A DNA stretch of 64,000 nt from Nematostella vectensis (GCF_932526225.1 NC_064041.1:12761951-12825950), one strand, 5' to 3'. Counted from the stretch's first letter, positions 46,201 to 58,935 are shown. Notes: a model not told the origin generated them from the sequence alone. Made by a program: numbers and translations.

Positions 46201-49200
46201 TAACATTAACACCTGAAATAACAATAACAACAATGTGAAAGAGCATCAAAAACAGTAACATTAACACCTGAAATAACAATAACAACAATGCGATAGAGCA
46301 TCAAAAACAGTAACATTAACACCTGAAATAACAATAACAACAATGCGATAGAGCATCAAAAACAGTAACATTAACACCTGAAATAACAATAACAACAATG
46401 CGATAGAGCATCATAAACAGTAACATTAACACCTGAAATAACAATAACAACAATGCGATAGAGCATCATAAACAGTAACATTAACACCTGAAATAACAAT
46501 AACAACAATGCGATAGAGCATCAAAAACAGTAACATTAACAAATAACAATAACAACAATGCGATAGAGCATCATAAACAGTAACATTAACACCTGAAATA
46601 ACAATAACAACAATGCGATAGAGCATCAAAAACAGTAACATTAACACCTGAAATAACAATAACAACAATGTGAAAGAGCATCAAAAACAGTAACATTAAC
46701 ACCTGAAATAACAATAACAACAATGCGATAGAGCATCAAAAACAGTAACATTAACACCTGAAATAACAATAACAACAATGTGATAGAGCATCAAAAACAG
46801 TAACATTAACACCTGAAATAACAATAACAACAATGTGAAAGAGCATCAAAAACAGTGACATTAACACCTGAAATAACAATAACAACAATGCGATAGAGCA
46901 TCATAAACAGTAACATTAACACCTGAAATAACAATAACGACAATGCGATAGAGCATCAAAAACAGTAACATTAACACCTGAAATAACAATAACAACAATG
47001 CGATAGAGCATCACAAACAGTAACATTAACACCTGAAATAACAATAACAACAATGCGATAGAGCATCAAAAACAGTAACATTAACACCTGAAATAACAAT
47101 AACAACAATGCGATAGAGCATCAAAAACAGTAACATTAACAAATAACAATAACAACAATGCGATAGAGCATCAAAAACAGTAACATTAACACCTGAAATA
47201 ACAATAACAACAATGTGAAAGAGCATCAAAAACAGTAACATTAACACCTGAAATAACAATAACAATAACAACAATGCGAAAGAGCATCAAAAACAGTAAC
47301 ATTAACACCTGAAATAACAATAACAACAATGCGATAGAGCATCAAAAACAGTAACATTAACACCTGAAATAACAATAACAATAACAACAATGCGATAGAG
47401 CATCAAAAACAGTAACATTAACACCTGAAATAACAATAACAACAACGCGATAGAGCATCAAAAACAGTAACATTAACACCTGAAATAACAATAACAACAA
47501 TGCGATAGAGCATCAAAAACAGTAACATTAACACCTGAAATAACAATAACAACAATGCGATAGAGCATCAAAAACAGTAACATTAACACCTGAAATAACA
47601 ATAACAACAATGCGATAGAGCATCAAAAACAGTAACATTAACAAATAACAATAACAACAATGCGATAGAGCATCAAAAACAGTAACATTAACACCTGAAA
47701 TAACAATAACAACAATGTGAAAGAGCATCAAAAACAGTAACATTAACACCTGAAATAACAATAACAATAACAACAATGCGAAAGAGCATCAAAAACAGTA
47801 ACATTAACACCTGAAATAACAATAACAACAATGCGATAGAGCATCAAAAACAGTAACATTAACACCTGAAATAACAATAACAATAACAACAACGCGATAG
47901 AGCATCAAAAACAGTAACATTAACACCTGAAATAACAATAACAACAATGCGATAGAGCATCAAAAACAGTAACATTAACACCTGAAATAACAATAACAAC
48001 AATGCGATAGAGCATCAAAAACAGTAACATTAACACCTGAAATAACAATAACAACAATGCGATAGAGCATCAAAAGCAGTAACATTAACAAATAACAATA
48101 ACAATAATGCGATAGAGCATCAAAAACAGTAACATTAACACCTGAAATAACAATAACAACAGTGCGATAGAGCATCAAAAACAGTAACAACACCTGAAAT
48201 AACAATAACAACAATGCGATAGAGCATCAAAAACTGTAACATTAACACCTGAAATAACAATAACAACAATGCGATAGAGCATCAAAAACAGTAACATTAA
48301 CAAATAACAATAACAACAATGCGATAGAGCATCAAAAACAGTAACATTAACACCTGAAATAACAATAACAACAATGCGATAGAGCATCAAAAACAGTAAC
48401 ATTAACAAATAACAATAACAACAATGCGATAGAGCATCAAAAACAGTAACATTAACACCTGAAATAACAATAACAACAACTCGATAGAGCATCAAAAACA
48501 GTAACATTAACACCTGAAATAACAATAACAACAATGCGATAGAGCATCAAAAACAGTAACAACACCTGAAATAACAATAACAACAATGCGATAGAGCATC
48601 AAAAACAGTAACATTAACACCTGAAATAACAATAACAACAATGCGATAGAGCATCAAAAACAGTGACGTTAACAAATAACAATAACAATAATGCGATAGA
48701 GCATAAAAAACAGTAACATTAACACCTGAAATAACAATAACAACAATGCGAAAGAGCATCAAAAACAGTAACATTAACACCTGAAATAACAATAACAACA
48801 ATGCGATAGAGCATCAAAAACAGTAACAACACCTGAAATAACAATAACAACAATGCGATAGAGCATCAAAAACAGTAACATTAACACCTGAAATAACAAT
48901 AACAACAATGCGATAGAGCATCAAAAACAGTGACGTTAACAAATAACAATAACAATAATGCGATAGAGCATAAAAAACAGTAATAAGAATAATAGTATGT
49001 AAACAGCATTTTGATTGAAACAGAACAACTTCCCAGAAATGATAACAATTATTATTATCATAATACCGGTAACAAAGACAACAAATGCAAAACAAACAAA
49101 ACGATGATGACACAACTACTGCAAAACAAGTAATAATGATAATAATTATGATGATAATAATGATAATGATAATAAAGACGAAATTACAACCCGATAAACT

Positions 49201-51746
49201 ACATACCGGTAAAATATTCACAGTGCATGTGTAAGTAGACGTAAGTAAGATATAGTCAATGTTTTGATTTGCTTCAATTTTCTTTAAGGCTGCCAGAATT
49301 TCTTCATAGCCTCGGCGTCACTGTCAGTGACATATCTTCAGACCTTGCGCAACTCGTAAAGACATTTCGGTATGTTCAGAAGGTTTGGTGATTTAATAAG
49401 GCCACCTCGTTAGAAGATTTGGTGATTTGGTATCGAAATTCCCGATAAACCCGGAAACCCGGAAAGTCACCCGGTAAGCCCCCGATAAACTTTACGGGTG
49501 TTTCTCAAAACGCCCGTTATTGTCGGGCCCGGAAAAAATCCCGGTAACTTATGGGAGCTCAAGAGCTCCCGTTAACTTTCCGGGAATTACTTTTAATGCG
49601 ATAATTGATATCCAAAACGATGTTTTCCTTAATATTTTCAGCTGAATTTATAGAATTTTGCTATTCGTCTAGAATTGGCCAAGTTGAACTAAACAATTTG
49701 GTGCTATATTTTCCGATTAAATCTCGCCATTCTCAAGTTGTGTCGAGTCGTAGTGAATTTTCATCACTTGAGGAAACCATATCACTGCCCCGAAAGAAGT
49801 GGGCCAATCACGGCTAACATCATTTATGGGATTCCCTACCAGCCAATCAGGTTTCTTTTCTGTCAAATGATTTGACATGTAGCCGTCACCGTGCGCCTAA
49901 AAAAATGTAAACAACTTTGCGAAGGTATTGGAAGTTTGCTACAAAATGAGACTTTATCTACTTGTTCTTTGTCTTTTTTTTTCGAAAAGTGCCGATGCCA
50001 CAGCAGTGTTTGGGTTACCAGTTGTCTACAAACATCGACAAATCTACGATTTTTATTGATATTCAATAATTATTTAGCCAATCTTTTCATTAACTCTGAA
50101 AATTATAATTTGCTTATCGGGAACCCGCAAACCACCGGAACACTACCGCTAGCCTTGAGAAACGCTCTTCCTCGCCCGGAAAGGTATCCCGAAAACTCTC
50201 CCGGTACCCTAACGGGCCCGGATATTACCGGGAGTTTTGAGAAACGACCCCCAGGCCCGTAGCAAGGACCTTGAGAGGGGGGGGGGGGGGGAGTACGTAC
50301 CCATTTAGAGGACCTTTTCTCTTAGGAAGCTCGCCATAGCTCGTAATGGTACTCAATTTTCCTTCATTAGAGCGGACCTTCTAGTCGAGTGGGGTGGTTC
50401 TTCCGAACCCCCCGAATCCCCCCTGGCTACCGGCTTGATGTCCCTTCTGCTTTGTGGTAAAGACGCCCAATGTAGTTCCTGTATTTCTCTTTCGCAGTTT
50501 GCTGAGCCAGAATACGATGCTAAAGACTCTGCAGTGGAACGTCGTGGCAGTTGTTCTCATTCTCATGTGAGTAGCTCTGAGTCGCCTTGTTAAAATTTTA
50601 TGAATAGAAATACTACAGACAAGCTGGGTGGTCTGCGTATATAGGCGTGGTGGAAGGCAGCGAAATAAATCAACACTCCGATGAACGGTTACTGCGCGAA
50701 ATGTCAGCTAAAATACTCTGTGGTCACAGAGGCGTCAAACATACACTTCACCTTTGTGTTGATTTGTTTCCATTGAAATAGGTCTAACGCGGAGGACCTA
50801 GTTTGTTTACTTTATACAGGCCCGTGACCAGGATTTTTCTGGGAGGGGGGGGGGGGGGGTGCCAAATCCGAAAAAGCGGACCCAATTTTTCCGGGGGAGA
50901 GGGGATGGTGAGGGCGTGCGTTTTTTGTATAAAATCTGACCACCCCGGAAAGAACAAAAGGGATTTTCTTCTGGCATTGCAGTATCTCCACGCGACGTTT
51001 ATTATTGCATGAATTATAGATTTATGACATACCAGAGTGAATTTCAATTATTTTCGAGCTTCTCAAAATAACACGCTCATCCTTGCAAGTGCCACTATCA
51101 TTTTCTCTAACGTGCCCGAGTTCAAACCCAATTTAGAAACTAGACTAGTTGTGTGGCCAAATCACTAGCTCGGGCGACAGTATTTTTTAATATAAAAGGT
51201 TTGAGTAAAACAATGTAATCTTGCTATGCCCTGGGACTTAAAGGCCGAGTTAAGTATGATAACCTCGTGATGTATTCAGATTCATTCTGTCTGAGTTTTA
51301 ATCAAATGATCTAAAACATTTTGACCAGGCTCCGACATCGGAACAAGATAATCAAAGAGAGACTTGAGACAACACCCGATCCAAAGAGCGCTTTGCTTAA
51401 GGGACTGGGACTGGCGAATGAAGAATTCGATCCGTTTTTTCTCGCCTTGGAAAAGAAATTACTTGACAAGGGACATTCTTTGACTGATCACCAATCCACT
51501 TCTGACATACCACGTACTCAGACACACAAGGTCGAGCAGGAACTGGGCACTGCATTGCACGAGCGTCGTGAACATGGAAATGTTGGGACGTTTGTGGAAT
51601 TCAGAATTGAAAATAGTGCTCGGACACAAAAAACTGAGGAAAAACCGGTAACTAGGCATAAAAAGGGAGAAGATGATTGGCCAATGGGCATTAATCATGG
51701 TAGCGCATGCGTGGAAAAATACAGTGAAATGGAAGATTTGGATTAA
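37299..51746 (+). CDS. rpap2: RNA polymerase II-associated protein 2 (Rtr1/RPAP2 CTD phosphatase)
   Basis: Fourteen exons: 37299-37347, 37437-37494, 37757-37871, 38219-38317, 38614-38679, 41189-41277, 41571-41615, 41740-41793, 42439-43013, 43808-43929, 44995-45080, 49289-49369, 50498-50566, 51329-51746; 641 aa, similar to human RPAP2 (about 612). The N-terminal RTR1 domain (about residues 45-155) has [38 protein letters not shown] (C96, C101), [20 protein letters not shown] and [15 protein letters not shown] (C132, C136), the zinc-binding cysteine pairs. The family binds RNA polymerase II and removes Ser5 phosphate from its CTD, and assists polymerase import. A low-complexity Ser/Thr-rich middle (exon 9) contains several repeats of SVTS/CVTS. 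The C-terminal conserved region has [40 protein letters not shown] and [19 protein letters not shown]. Introns carry a 2-kb and a 3.6-kb minisatellite. Confidence 0.96.
39124..41177. repeat. 32-bp minisatellite, about 64 copies, ending at the RPAP2 exon 6 acceptor
   Basis: The unit is TGTGGTTTAAAGATGCCTAA followed by CAGGATTCGTAT, with rare changes (CACGATT, GATTTGTAT). The last unit passes into TGTGGTTTCTATTTGCAG|TGT, the exon 6 acceptor. Each unit carries CTAAC, the metazoan branch-point consensus. In the last unit it lies about 30 nt before the AG, the normal distance. Each unit also has CAG directly after CTAA. Confidence 0.95.
43930..44095. repeat. Cluster of CCGCGG/CGCGGT motifs
   Basis: At least eight CGCGG or CCGCGG motifs in about 120 bp in an otherwise AT-rich intron, directly after the donor of RPAP2 exon 10. 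The open frame through it is an intronic read-through. Confidence 0.5.
44273..44830. mobile_element. MITE with about 50-bp inverted repeats (GTTGCGTnnGGGATTGG)
   Basis: The left end, GTTGCGTTAGGGATTGGGTC, is the near-complement of GATCCAATCCCCCACGCAAC at the right; GAGCGAAC-GCAT is shared further inside. No coding frame in the 450-bp interior. Confidence 0.7.
45340..48985. repeat. 56-bp minisatellite, about 65 copies, in RPAP2 intron 11
   Basis: The unit contains ACAATAACAACAATGCGATA, GAGCATCAAAAACAGTAACA and TTAACACCTGAAATA. A short form lacks five bases (TTAACAAATAAC), and some copies have extra AACAAT. Higher-order blocks mixing long and short units are repeated, for example at about 47026-47270 and 47528-47776. 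Unlike the other arrays, it ends about 260 bp from the nearest exon on the left and 300 bp on the right. Confidence 0.95.
49495..50253. mobile_element. Element with inverted ends GGGnGTTTCTCAAAACnCCCG
   Basis: ACGGGTGTTTCTCAAAACGC at the left matches the complement of GGGAGTTTTGAGAAACGACC at the right; GGGCCCGGA is also shared. The interior (about 700 bp) has no recognisable transposase. Intronic in RPAP2. Confidence 0.65.
50276..50410. repeat. Dispersed G-run element, inverted relative to 32660-32745
   Basis: A run of about 14 G, then GAGCGGACCTTCTAGTCGAG and TGGTTCTTCCGAACCCCCC, complementary in order to the element in GCLM. Confidence 0.6.
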
Positions 51747-51754
51747 CAGGGATT

Positions 51755-52010
51755 TTACAGCCTAGTCTATGAAGCCACTCTCGGGGGCGTCGCGCGATAC
51801 ATGTCGCCTGCAAGTCTCCTAGTTTAGCCACCCAGAGAGACATGGTAGCACGCGCAGAATCTTGTAGCCGCGACAAAGAAATGTTTCTCTACAAAATTTG
51901 TCGCGCACTACATGTTTTTTGCGGTGGCTAAACTAGGAACATTAAGGAGACGTGTCGCACGCTCCATGTCGCGCTCGACATGTCGCCTCGTTTAGCCAGG
52001 CCTTTAGAGT
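51755..52010. mobile_element. MITE of the GCCTGGCTAAAC family, second copy
   Basis: The right end, CTCGTTTAGCCAGGCCTTTA, matches the right end of the element at 9818-10215. TCCTAGTTTAGCCACC and its complement TGGCTAAACTAGGA, with CATGTCGC and GCGACATG, form internal inverted repeats. It begins within about 10 bp of the RPAP2 stop, so it probably lies in the 3' UTR. Confidence 0.7.
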
Positions 52011-53329
52011 AAAAAAATATATATTTGCGTAAAAGCGACATTTGCTACAGGTAGAACGAGTCCACACTTAGCTATGTTACCATGGCATTGTTGTCAAACC
52101 TTTCTTTACTGGTTGGAAGAATAATGTTGAACTGAACGTTACTTAGATATTACACTCCCATTTAAATAATATATTGTCCTTCTTAAGTAAATTGTACTAC
52201 TTGTGGAAAATTGAATAATACTATTGTGTATAAACTACTGACTACATATTTGTACTGATGTGCTGAGAAACATTTTATAACATTTTCCATTTTGCTGTTT
52301 TGTTTGTATTTTCGTTTTATCTTCTGCGGGCTGCAAACTGACTTTAGCGTTGAGCCATAGTGATTCTTGCTTCTCGTGATACTCTTGCTTTGTTTAAAAA
52401 GAAAATTGATTATAATTTACCCTTTTTTCATAGCCATTTAGTAACACAATTGTTGTTGCTTGTTTACACCTTTAAAAAATGGGATAGAACCCGGATGAAC
52501 TGATTCGCATTTCGTTTGTGGCGGTGGAGCCGGTAAGACATTCTTTGGGTCAAAAGAATACAAAAATAATCCAAATCGCATACTTTTTTGTTGCAATAAT
52601 TCAAGTGTTGTTTTTTTTAGACAATTTTTCTACGACTTTTTGTCAGAACGACTTTTTTTCCTGTCTGGAAATAATTATATTGATGAGAAAAATGTTTATG
52701 AATATTCAATTCCCTCGTCATGGACATAACAAGCTAATAGGTGGGGTCGGTTTGGTTTCTTCTTTAGCCATAAAGCAAAAAACTGGAACGATTTCTTTGA
52801 GCGGAAAGTCAGCATAAAGGGAAAAATAAGACTAAGTGTGCACTAAAACTCACTTTGCATTCAATGTTCCAACATGGTTTTCCTTTGCGTAAGGTATTTT
52901 TCAAACAATTAGGAGTTTTTAAGACCTGTTCACTGAATTATTCACGAGTCCATCAGGTTTGGGCATGAACACAATCGCTGTGTTGCGCAAGTGCGAATAA
53001 ATAGTTCGTCATTGGGGGGTAGCGAATCGCTAGTAACTTTGACTTCCAATCAGATCTCAACTCGAGTTATTCCCCTCAGGGTACAAACCCCGATACAGAT
53101 TTGACTCAAAACTACAAATCCTTCGCCTTCCTTGCACTTGGATTCCAAGATTTTGGTTGCACTGGAGCTAAAGTTGCTCCGCGCATTTCCACGCCTATAC
53201 TCTTGAATCCTAAGGACAGTCTTAGTTGTACAGAGCCCTATCAAATATTAACAGAACTTCGGCTGTAAAAGTCTACTGGAAAGAGCAAGGAATTGTGCAT
53301 AAAGAAGCATACAAACAACACTGAACACA
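52011..53329. other. Spacer between RPAP2 and the SNAG gene
   Basis: AT-rich sequence presumed to hold the RPAP2 3' end and the promoter of the SNAG gene. No coding exon or clear repeat is recognised. Confidence 0.5.
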
Positions 53330-53834
53330 ATGCCACGGGCTTTTCTCGTCAGGACCAAGCCTGCATTTACTGACACTGAGTTGGTGAAAGGTAAGTGCCT
53401 TGCCGAAATGTTGCTTATCAAGTTCCGAGCTGTAGGGTTGTGCAGAACGGGCATCAGGTTGTGCAGTGAACCCTGAAGACTGGTACCCGCGAAAAATTTC
53501 CCCCTCTTAACTATCTGAGATTTTAGCCATCGATGCGTTCCTGGCCGACTCTAGGAAATGTCTTGTTGTTTATTATTGCTCCGGGAAGAAAAAAACTGCG
53601 TCCGAGGATTACCAAAATATAAACAATCCTTATTTCTGTAACATGATCATTTGGTGGTTTTGTGTGACCCAGGGAAGGAAAAGCAGACGAAGGAAAAGCA
53701 GACGAAGGAAGTGATACACACAGAGACCAAGAATGGATTCACGGATTTGGAGAAATCTCGTCAAATCCATGGCAAGAGTCCCGAACAATTCCATTCATCT
53801 TACTGCACTGATTCAAAGCAGAAACTTAACTCAG
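53330..53834 (+). CDS. SNAG-domain transcription repressor, first two exons (partial)
   Basis: Exon 1 (53330-53390) starts MPRAFLVRTKPAFTDTELVK and ends AAAG|GTAAGT. MPRxFLVK/R at the extreme N terminus is the SNAG repression motif of Snail, Gfi1, Scratch, Insm and Ovo-like zinc-finger factors, which recruits LSD1/CoREST. MPRAFLVK is closest to the Ovo-like form. Exon 2 (53673-53834, acceptor GACCCAG, donor CTCAG|GTATGG) is charged, with EKQTK repeated, and joins in phase 1. Zinc-finger exons (C-x2-C...H-x3-H) were not found downstream in this window. They may lie beyond 64000, across the retroelement insertions, or the gene may be broken. Confidence is good for the SNAG exon, moderate for exon 2. 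Confidence 0.7.
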
Positions 53835-55655
53835 GTATGGAAATAAATAACAAGTCTTTGGATTAGCTTACAGTTTCATGAAATGGAAACAAACTAAGAG
53901 CTCTTGTGTCTGATGTTCTAGATGTGCAACAAGGTATTTGGTCGTATTTTTTATTATAATTGACCAAACCCTTAAAGCTTTAAATACTTGTGTGCATTTT
54001 ATCTTTTGACGGCGGGACTTCGTCTTTTTGGTTGCCTTCAGATACTCTAGATTTTCCAATTTGTATAAAATATATATATAATGTTTGCTACGTGATTCGA
54101 TCCAAATATCAGCTTTTTAAAATGTAAATTGTTAGATGTGGTGGCAAGGACTGTATATCTTGCGACTGGTGGCAAACGTTTGACAGTATGCATTTGCGGT
54201 TATGGGTGGGACCTCTATTTACTGCAACCACTCCATCTTTTCTCGTCGCCAAACCGTTTTTTTTACAAAGTAAAGCAAAGCAAGGGCGCTTTTCACGATT
54301 TAAATCTGTGCACCGATCGTGCGCTACACTCGTTATTGAGTTAAATACTGATTTAGTTGCACAATGAAAGCCAAGCCGTCACTTACACAGTTTACTCATA
54401 CGCTAAGACAAGCCGTTGATTGCTTAATTAAGACTTGCACTGCGGCAGCTGAGAAGCAATTTCAAGGAATCCTAGTTTTCTTCATTATACCCTTTTTCCA
54501 AACTTTTCTTGACACTCTCTGTGCAACGATACTCCTTTTAGACATGGTAAGGCGATAAGTGGATAAGGTATCCTTTTCAAAACTTGGCTGCTTACCAAAT
54601 TCGTCAAAACTCGGGCGGTATTAATTTTCATTCGCTTTTTTCTGCTTTCCCCTGTTGCTCCACCAGTTCAACACTAGTCATAAATAGTCCAAAAAAGAAA
54701 TAAAAATCATTTAATCCCATATCAAATCGTTATCTCTTTTTCAAAATCCTAATCCAATTTACTTTTCAATAGAATCAGATTTGAAATAACTATTTTGGCA
54801 AGAATTCGTATTTCATTTTCTGATTTTCTAAGTACTAACGCTTGCCTATAAACTCGTGAAGTGAAAGCCTTGGAGTTCGGGTAGCGAAGATATAGTTCGA
54901 AACTTGAAGAAGAACCTTAAATTTAGGCTATTATTCTATTTTATATTCTAGATAAGAGAAAGGGCCACTGGTTTAATAACGATATCGAAAAAAAAAAAAA
55001 AAAACGGGGGACACAAGCCTCGAGTTAAGAGCCAAATAAAGGTACACCTTTGAAACTGGATTTAATACCTAGACGTCTGTTTTGAAAAGTAAATCACCAA
55101 ACCACCATTGGCTCTTTCTTATATATACTCAATCGTTTTATTCATTGCAAAAATCGCCATAACACTTCAGAAACTATCCAAAGTTTAACAAATTCTGCTC
55201 TTGGATTTTGTCTTTTAAATGAAGGGTTACTATGATCTGACTTTAGCGTTTCAAGACGTTAAAGCGTTTCTTTAAAGTTCCTGCATGGTAACAACAAGGC
55301 TTTCATTTTTTTTATTAGTTCTGTCTCTTAATATCATTAGCCAACCCACAATCATTCAATCTCCCAAAGGAAAAGAAAAATCAGCGTTAAATTTGAGGCT
55401 AACATAACGAATCTCCCTTTTTGTTAACAAATTGTTTATTCTTCTAAATCTTTTTTTCCTGAATGTAAAAGAATATTCTTATTGCCTCAGCACACAGCAC
55501 GTATTTGTCTCGTGCGTGTTATCAGCAAAGGCTGGCGCATCTCCAGAGATAAACACGCTCCAATGAATCGCCCCGTGCCTCGGCCACCCGCAGATGGGTT
55601 CATGAAGCATGGACGATTTTTACATCGCCTTTCTTGATGTTTTTTTTTTTTAACT
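53835..55655. other. Noncoding or intronic stretch after the SNAG exons
   Basis: AT-rich. Open frames near 54129-54558 have no zinc-finger or other domain and no clear splice sites. Nothing else is recognised. Confidence 0.5.
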
Positions 55656-55659
55656 CCAA

Positions 55660-56560
55660 ATGAGTTACAACTATTTAAAATAAGGTTGCACTCTGATAGC
55701 TCATGTATCGTTACTAACAGCGTAAATCGGGATTTAAAAATATGGACTAATGTCAAGAGAAACACAAAAAGCAGTACCAACGAACAATCCTATAAGAGCG
55801 CCGTTACTGGCCATGTGCTTAGTTTTACTTTTTTTTAATGTATCAGCATAAATCCATCATTTTGTGTCAATTCTATCTAGTTTCAAGACCTCTTAGTGGA
55901 TCGAGGCTTGTAAACCTTTATTGTATTGTATAATAAAAGCGAATCCATGTTAAGAAAGCTGTAGGTTTGTTTTTGTTTACGCGCCCCTAAGCATTCTCTA
56001 AGGCTTTCGAAGTTGTCTCCCATGAAGCAAATTGGGCTACGACAAATGATTCTCGAGTGTTCGAAATAGGTATACACCTTTTCTAAAAGAGGTGTCAGTG
56101 CAAATGACAAATACCGATTATTAAATTGCAGTTCTTTCAAAAAATACCATGGCACTCGATAACTTTCTACTGAAGAAAATGTGGATAACATCTCATCTTT
56201 ATTATTACAAATAATTATACCTATAGATTCATACCAGTAGATTGGTCTTAGAACGGCCATTCGCCATTTGCCTTGACAACGTTTATTGAAATAGGTGTAA
56301 ATACCTATCGTAAATGAGGTATTAAATCCATGTGTTGTAACCCGCAGTGGATTATGGGTAAGATATGAATGGCTGAATCCTGGTGTTTGAAAGCCATGTT
56401 AATGTTTACACGCACAGAAACAAATATACTTCACTTTTCTAAACCTGCACTTGGTTTTATTTACGCTTATTTGCTTTTTTTTTGATACCCATAAGGCACT
56501 ACGGGTTACGACACATGGAATCTCCGTGGGTAACCTCATTTCAATAGGTTTATGGTCGTT
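55660..56560. mobile_element. Nested MITEs with AACTATTTnAAATAAGGTTGC ends
   Basis: The left end, ACTATTTAAAATAAGGTTGC, and right end, GTAACCTCATTTCAATAGG, are imperfect complements. Inside, 56330-56525 is bounded by GTAACCCGCAGTGGATTATG and CATAAGGCACTACGGGTTAC and matches the small MITE at 11425-11605. Confidence 0.6.
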
Positions 56561-56867
56561 TTGCGCTAAAAAGATAAAGTCTCTTGGAAAGAGATTTGTG
56601 TGTAAGGTTACAGGCTACAGATCATAACATCATCATAACATTCTACCTGACAAATGCGTTTGATATATACCATCCATCCAAACGTTTTCAATACTGTTTA
56701 CTTGACAATTACTTGTTTTCTAATGTTTTCTCAGTTAGTTCACGTGCTGCAGTATCCTTGCGATGATAAATGATTAAAGCCGCATTGTCACCAGTTTTCT
56801 TCCGGAGGACCAACGGAAACCTCAACCGTTAAAGGACAATAGAATCTATTAGAATCCGCGGTTTTTA

Positions 56868-57345
56868 TTAGGCCATCCTAAGAAGAGGGACGCCATTACA
56901 CCCATTCTTAAGGAACTTCACTGGCTACCTGTTGCTTCTAGAATAGACTTTAAAATTCTTACAATCACACATAAAGCTCTCCACAACCAGGCTCCTGAAT
57001 ATATCACTGAACTCTTAACACCGTATACGCCATCTCGATCCCTTAGATCTGCTAACAAGAACCTTCTCGTCATTCCTAAATCACGAACAAAAACTTATGG
57101 GGACAGATCTTTTTCAAACTTTGCAGCTAAATTATGGAACTCCCTCCCCCTACACATTAGAAACACCGACTGTCTCAGCAAATTTAAATCGTCTTTAAAG
57201 ACGTACTTATTTTGTAAGCACTACAACAATTGATTAGTTTTAACCATTAGAAATATTATCATAAGTATTAGTATAATAGAGTAGGATGTTTGTAAAGCAT
57301 TGAGATTTTTATAATGCTATATTAAATTATTATTATTATTATTAT
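56868..57345 (+). pseudogene. 5'-truncated L2/CR1-like LINE, C-terminal end of ORF2 plus 3' tail
   Basis: The frame from about 56868 to the stop at 57231-57233 reads RRDAITPILKELHWLPVASR, IDFKILTITHKALHNQAPEY, then FAAKLWNSLPLHIRN and LKTYLF. This is the conserved C-terminal tail following the reverse transcriptase domain of CR1/L2-type non-LTR elements. The reverse transcriptase and endonuclease are missing, as expected for 5' truncation. It ends in an (ATT)n run at about 57328-57345, typical of such elements. No stop interrupts the remaining frame, suggesting a fairly recent insertion. Confidence 0.85.
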
Positions 57346-57523
57346 CCGCTCTAAATTATCAATCACATCCTCAAAGAAACTCCCAATAGACACACTGCTT
57401 TCACAATTTTAAAATATTTTTCGCCTTTTCGTTTTTTTGTTACGTAATCGACCGGAAGTAAACTGGTGACAATGCGGCTTTAAAGGGGAAAATATGAGTT
57501 CATGACTTTCTATATTCTTTTGC

Positions 57524-58935
57524 GTGATGGTGATGGTGTTGCTGATGGTGATGCTGATGCTGATGCTGATGCTGATGGTGATGCTGATGCTGGTGATGCT
57601 GATGCTGATGATGGTATTGGTGATGCTGATGATGGTATTGGTGATGCTGATGATGGTATTGGTGATGCTGATGCTGATGATGGCGATGGCGATGGCGATG
57701 GCGATGGTAAAGATGATGGCGATAGCGATGGCGATGGCAATAGTGATGGTAAAGATGATGGTGATGGTGAAGATGATGGTGATGGCGATAGTGGTGGTAA
57801 AGATGATGGTGATGATGATGGTGATGGTGATGGTGATGGTGATGGTGATGGTGATGGTGATGGTGAAGATGATGGTGAAGGCGATGGCGATGGCGATAGT
57901 GATGGTAAAGATGATGGTGATGGTGATGGTAGTGGTGATGGTGATGGTGATGGTGATGGTGATGGTGATGGTGATGGTGATGGTGATGGTGATGGTGATG
58001 GTGATGGTGATGGTGATGGTGATGGTGATGGTGATGGTGGTGGTGATGGTGATGGTGATGGTGATGGTGATGATGATGGCTATGATGATGGCTATGATGA
58101 TGGTATTGGTGATGGCGATGGCGATGGCGATGGTGATGTTGATGGTGAAGATGATGGTGATGGCGATGGCGATGGCGATAGTGATGGTAAAGATGATGGT
58201 GATGGTGATGGTAGTGGTGATGGTGATGGTGGTGGTAGTGGTGATGGTGATGGTGATTGTGTTGGTGATGGTGATGGTGATGGTGATGGTGATGGTGATG
58301 GTGATGGTGATGGCGATGGCGATGGCGATAGTGATGGTAAAGATGATGGTGATGGTGATGGTAGTGGTGATGGTGATAGTGATGGTGGTGGTGATGGTGA
58401 TGGTGATGGTGATGATGATGATGATGGCTATGATGATGGCTATGATGATGGTATTGGTGATGGTGATGGCGATGGCGATGGTGATGTTGATGGTGAAGAT
58501 GATGGTGATGGTGAAGATGATGGTGATGGCGATAGTGGTGGTAAAGATGATGGTGATGGTGATGGTGATGGTGATGGTGATGGTGATGGTGATGGTGAAG
58601 ATGATGGTGAAGGCGATGGCGATGGCGATAGTGATGGTAAAGATGATGGTGATGGTGATGGTAGTGGTGATGGTGATGGTGATGGTGATGGTGATGGTGA
58701 TGGTGATGGTGGTGGTGATGGTGATGGTGATGGTGATGGTGATGATGATGGCTATGATGATGGCTATGATGATGGCTATGATGATGGTATTGGTGATGGC
58801 GATGGCGATGGCGATGGTGATGTTGATGGTGAAGATGATGGTGATGGCGATGGCGATGGCGATAGTGATGGTAAAGGTGATGGTGATGGTAGTGGTGATG
58901 GTGATGGTGATGGTGGTGGTAGTGGTGATGGTGTT
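57524..58935. repeat. (GATGGT)n-type satellite, about 1.4 kb
   Basis: Hexamer array of GATGGT with GATGGC, GATGCT, GATAGT, AAAGAT and GGTATT variants. Larger blocks are repeated, for example the GATGATGGCTATGATGAT blocks near 58075, 58425 and 58745. It has no stop codons in several frames on both strands, giving false 500-codon open frames such as poly-Asp-Gly. Confidence 0.95.

Noticed and set aside
45459..49221. Series of 80-135 codon minus-strand frames rich in Leu, Val and Cys
   Set aside because: All are translations of the 56-bp minisatellite.
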